A stretch of 15,393 nucleotides of DNA from SVQP01 sp045650025 (GTDB lineage: Bacteria > Bacillota > Clostridia > Oscillospirales > CAG-272), in the NCBI GenBank assembly GCA_045650025.1, contig JAZRQR010000148.1:1-15393 (forward strand). Direction: 5' to 3'. Positions 13,860 through 15,393 of the stretch are shown one piece after another. A program made the position numbers and the translations under genes. The notes below the pieces were generated by a model. That model made no database searches. It was not told the DNA's origin and saw nothing but the letters and a program-made list of their open reading frames with translations. Position 1 is the stretch's first letter. The number at the start of each line of letters is the position of its first letter.

Positions 13860-15393
13860 TTGAAGCGATTTCGCAAAATACTCAATTGGATCTTTGCTTT
13901 GACCTTGATATTCATGCTGATTGCGGTCATTGGCATGAAAGAAAATTCCTCCTACGTAAAAGACGACTTCCACGAGGATCTTTCCGACGGATGGACGCTG
14001 CTGCAGCCGGACGGCACCGAGGCGGACATCACCTTCCCCTACAATTATTCGGACGGTGCATCCGATATTCAGATCTCCCGTACCCTGCCCGACATTCCCA
14101 ACCATGCGGTGCTGCAGATCATGTGCAATTACAGATCCATGACCGCGTACATAGATGGCGAGGAGATCTTCCACGCGTTGCCCTCCACCTTTGGCTTGAT
14201 CAAAACCGACATGGGTCACTACGTGGCGCTGATTCCGCTGAGCGCCGAGCACAGCGGCAAGGAGATCGTTGTCCATATCACCGAGCGCACCTCAGGCTAC
14301 CGCACCGAGATCCGCTCCATCGGCTTGACCTCCGCTGCGCAATTCGGATTTCAGATCCTTGAAGAAAACGCCGCTCACCTGATCTTTTCCTTGATCCTGA
14401 TGATGTGCGCTGCCGTTACCCTTGGCACTTGGCTGGTGATCGGCTGGAGAAACGCCGTGCTCCCGGAGGAAAATTACCAAGCGCTATTGTGGATCAGCTT
14501 GTTCTCCGCCTCCATGGGCACGTGGTTCTTTACGGAATCCTACGTTTGGGCAATCTCCACCGGAGCCTTTGCGGCATCCGGTACGCTGACCTACCTCTCG
14601 CTTTCCTTAATGCCGCTTTCCCTGCTTGGCATTCTGAAAACCATCTGCACCGAAAGGCTTGCCTCTCTGCGCCGGATCGTGCTGATCGCCAAGATCATTG
14701 TGATTACGGAATGGATCCTGTTCTTCTTGGGACTTGTGGACTTTTCCGAAATGCTGATCCCGATCCACGCACAGATCGTGATCGCCGCAGGCATCTTTGC
14801 CGTATTCCTGGCATTCAGACAAAACCTCTTCTTAGTAGGCGGCATCTTCCGCTATAGCGCATGGGCTCTGCTTGGCATGCTGGTCATCACGGTGGTTGCG
14901 TATTTCCGCGGCGGCAACTGGCTTTTGGGCGCATTGGGCGCAGCAGCCATTGTGTTAGCTTCGGTCATGATCAGCACCTACGTCAGAATCAACCGCGCGA
15001 TCAAGGAGGTTGTACAGACCACGCAATACAAGGAATACGCCTTGACCGACATTATGACAGGGCTCAAGAGTCGCTATGCCTATACCATATTTGAAGCCCA
15101 GCAAAAGACGGGCCCCGTTTCCAGCGACCTGCACCTGATCTTCCTGGACATTGACATGCTCAAGCAGACCAACGACACGCTTGGTCACGCAGCAGGCGAC
15201 GAAATGATTGTGGCTGCCAGCGATTGCATCAAGAACGCTTTCAAAGATGCGGCAGATTGCTTCCGTATGGGCGGCGATGAATTTTTGGTTGCAACCACCG
15301 AAATGCCCGAGATCGTGCAAGAGCGGCTGGAGCTCTTTGACAAGCTGGTTGCCGAGTGGAGCGGTAAGTACGTGGACGGTCTCTCGGTTTCCT
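13860..15393 (+). CDS. Membrane GGDEF protein, probable diguanylate cyclase (3' end outside window)
   Basis: The 511 visible residues run off the right edge. An N-terminal membrane helix (about 9-26) is followed by an extracytoplasmic domain of about 135 residues (30-165). About seven hydrophobic segments then lie between 172 and 375. The GGDEF domain starts near 391: DIMTGLKSRYAY (397-408), FLDIDMLKQTNDTLGHAAGDE (residues 428-448), and the active-site motif RMGGDEFLV (469-477). This outer domain-7TM-GGDEF plan resembles 7TMR-DISM receptors, so it probably senses an external signal and makes c-di-GMP. The usual inhibitory RxxD site, nine residues before GGDEF, reads KDAA (462-465), so product inhibition may be lost. 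The start is TTG at 13860, supported by AAAGGAGG (13845-13852) with 7 nt spacing; the first in-frame ATG would cut into the first helix. Own promoter. Confidence 0.9.
   Translation, partial: MKRFRKILNWIFALTLIFMLIAVIGMKENSSYVKDDFHEDLSDGWTLLQPDGTEADITFPYNYSDGASDIQISRTLPDIPNHAVLQIMCNYRSMTAYIDGEEIFHALPSTFGLIKTDMGHYVALIPLSAEHSGKEIVVHITERTSGYRTEIRSIGLTSAAQFGFQILEENAAHLIFSLILMMCAAVTLGTWLVIGWRNAVLPEENYQALLWISLFSASMGTWFFTESYVWAISTGAFAASGTLTYLSLSLMPLSLLGILKTICTERLASLRRIVLIAKIIVITEWILFFLGLVDFSEMLIPIHAQIVIAAGIFAVFLAFRQNLFLVGGIFRYSAWALLGMLVITVVAYFRGGNWLLGALGAAAIVLASVMISTYVRINRAIKEVVQTTQYKEYALTDIMTGLKSRYAYTIFEAQQKTGPVSSDLHLIFLDIDMLKQTNDTLGHAAGDEMIVAASDCIKNAFKDAADCFRMGGDEFLVATTEMPEIVQERLELFDKLVAEWSGKYVDGLSVS

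Overview
The window looks like chromosome of a Bacillota bacterium of class Clostridia (an Oscillospirales or Christensenellales-like gut lineage is my guess). The evidence is a mid-range GC content, consensus sigma-A promoters (TTGACA-17-TATAAT), AGGAGG-type ribosome binding sites, a SpoIVB sporulation protease, BspA-type leucine-rich repeats, and structured interspersed repeats of a kind common in such genomes. No phage, plasmid, CRISPR, rRNA or tRNA feature was seen.

Layout, left to right. Positions 1-98 hold a repeat-like inverted sequence. Minus-strand mnmE (tRNA wobble-uridine modification GTPase) follows, with its own consensus promoter. Next comes a minus-strand operon read from about 4600 down to 1686: a sugar-isomerase-type TIM barrel protein, cysS, and a GtrA-family membrane protein, closed by a terminator. 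Divergent from it, a strong promoter drives a 668-residue BspA-like LRR lipoprotein. A shared hairpin terminator separates this from a convergent minus-strand gene of unknown function that combines a probable PD-(D/E)xK-like nuclease core with a C-terminal winged helix.

From 7764 a sigma-G-like promoter precedes spoIVB. A bidirectional terminator separates spoIVB from a convergent minus-strand lipoprotein with an FKBP/trigger-factor-like arrangement. Divergent promoters between 10237 and 10432 then serve that lipoprotein and a plus-strand birA plus flavin-reductase pair. Positions 11698-12025 are non-coding and hold a composite palindromic element of about 270 bp between two 28-bp direct repeats. 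After it come a YfcE/MJ0936-type phosphodiesterase, a GMP synthase consisting only of the ATP-pyrophosphatase and dimerization domains (no glutaminase), and a membrane GGDEF protein that runs off the right edge.

Most genes are housekeeping: translation and tRNA (mnmE, cysS), biotin transfer, GMP synthesis and envelope protein folding. They sit in short transcription units with recognisable promoters and hairpin terminators. The most unusual items are the palindromic element at 11704-12001, the glutaminase-less GuaA with a possible SD-sequestering leader, the nuclease-like/winged-helix protein, and two promoters that share an almost identical 21-nt core.
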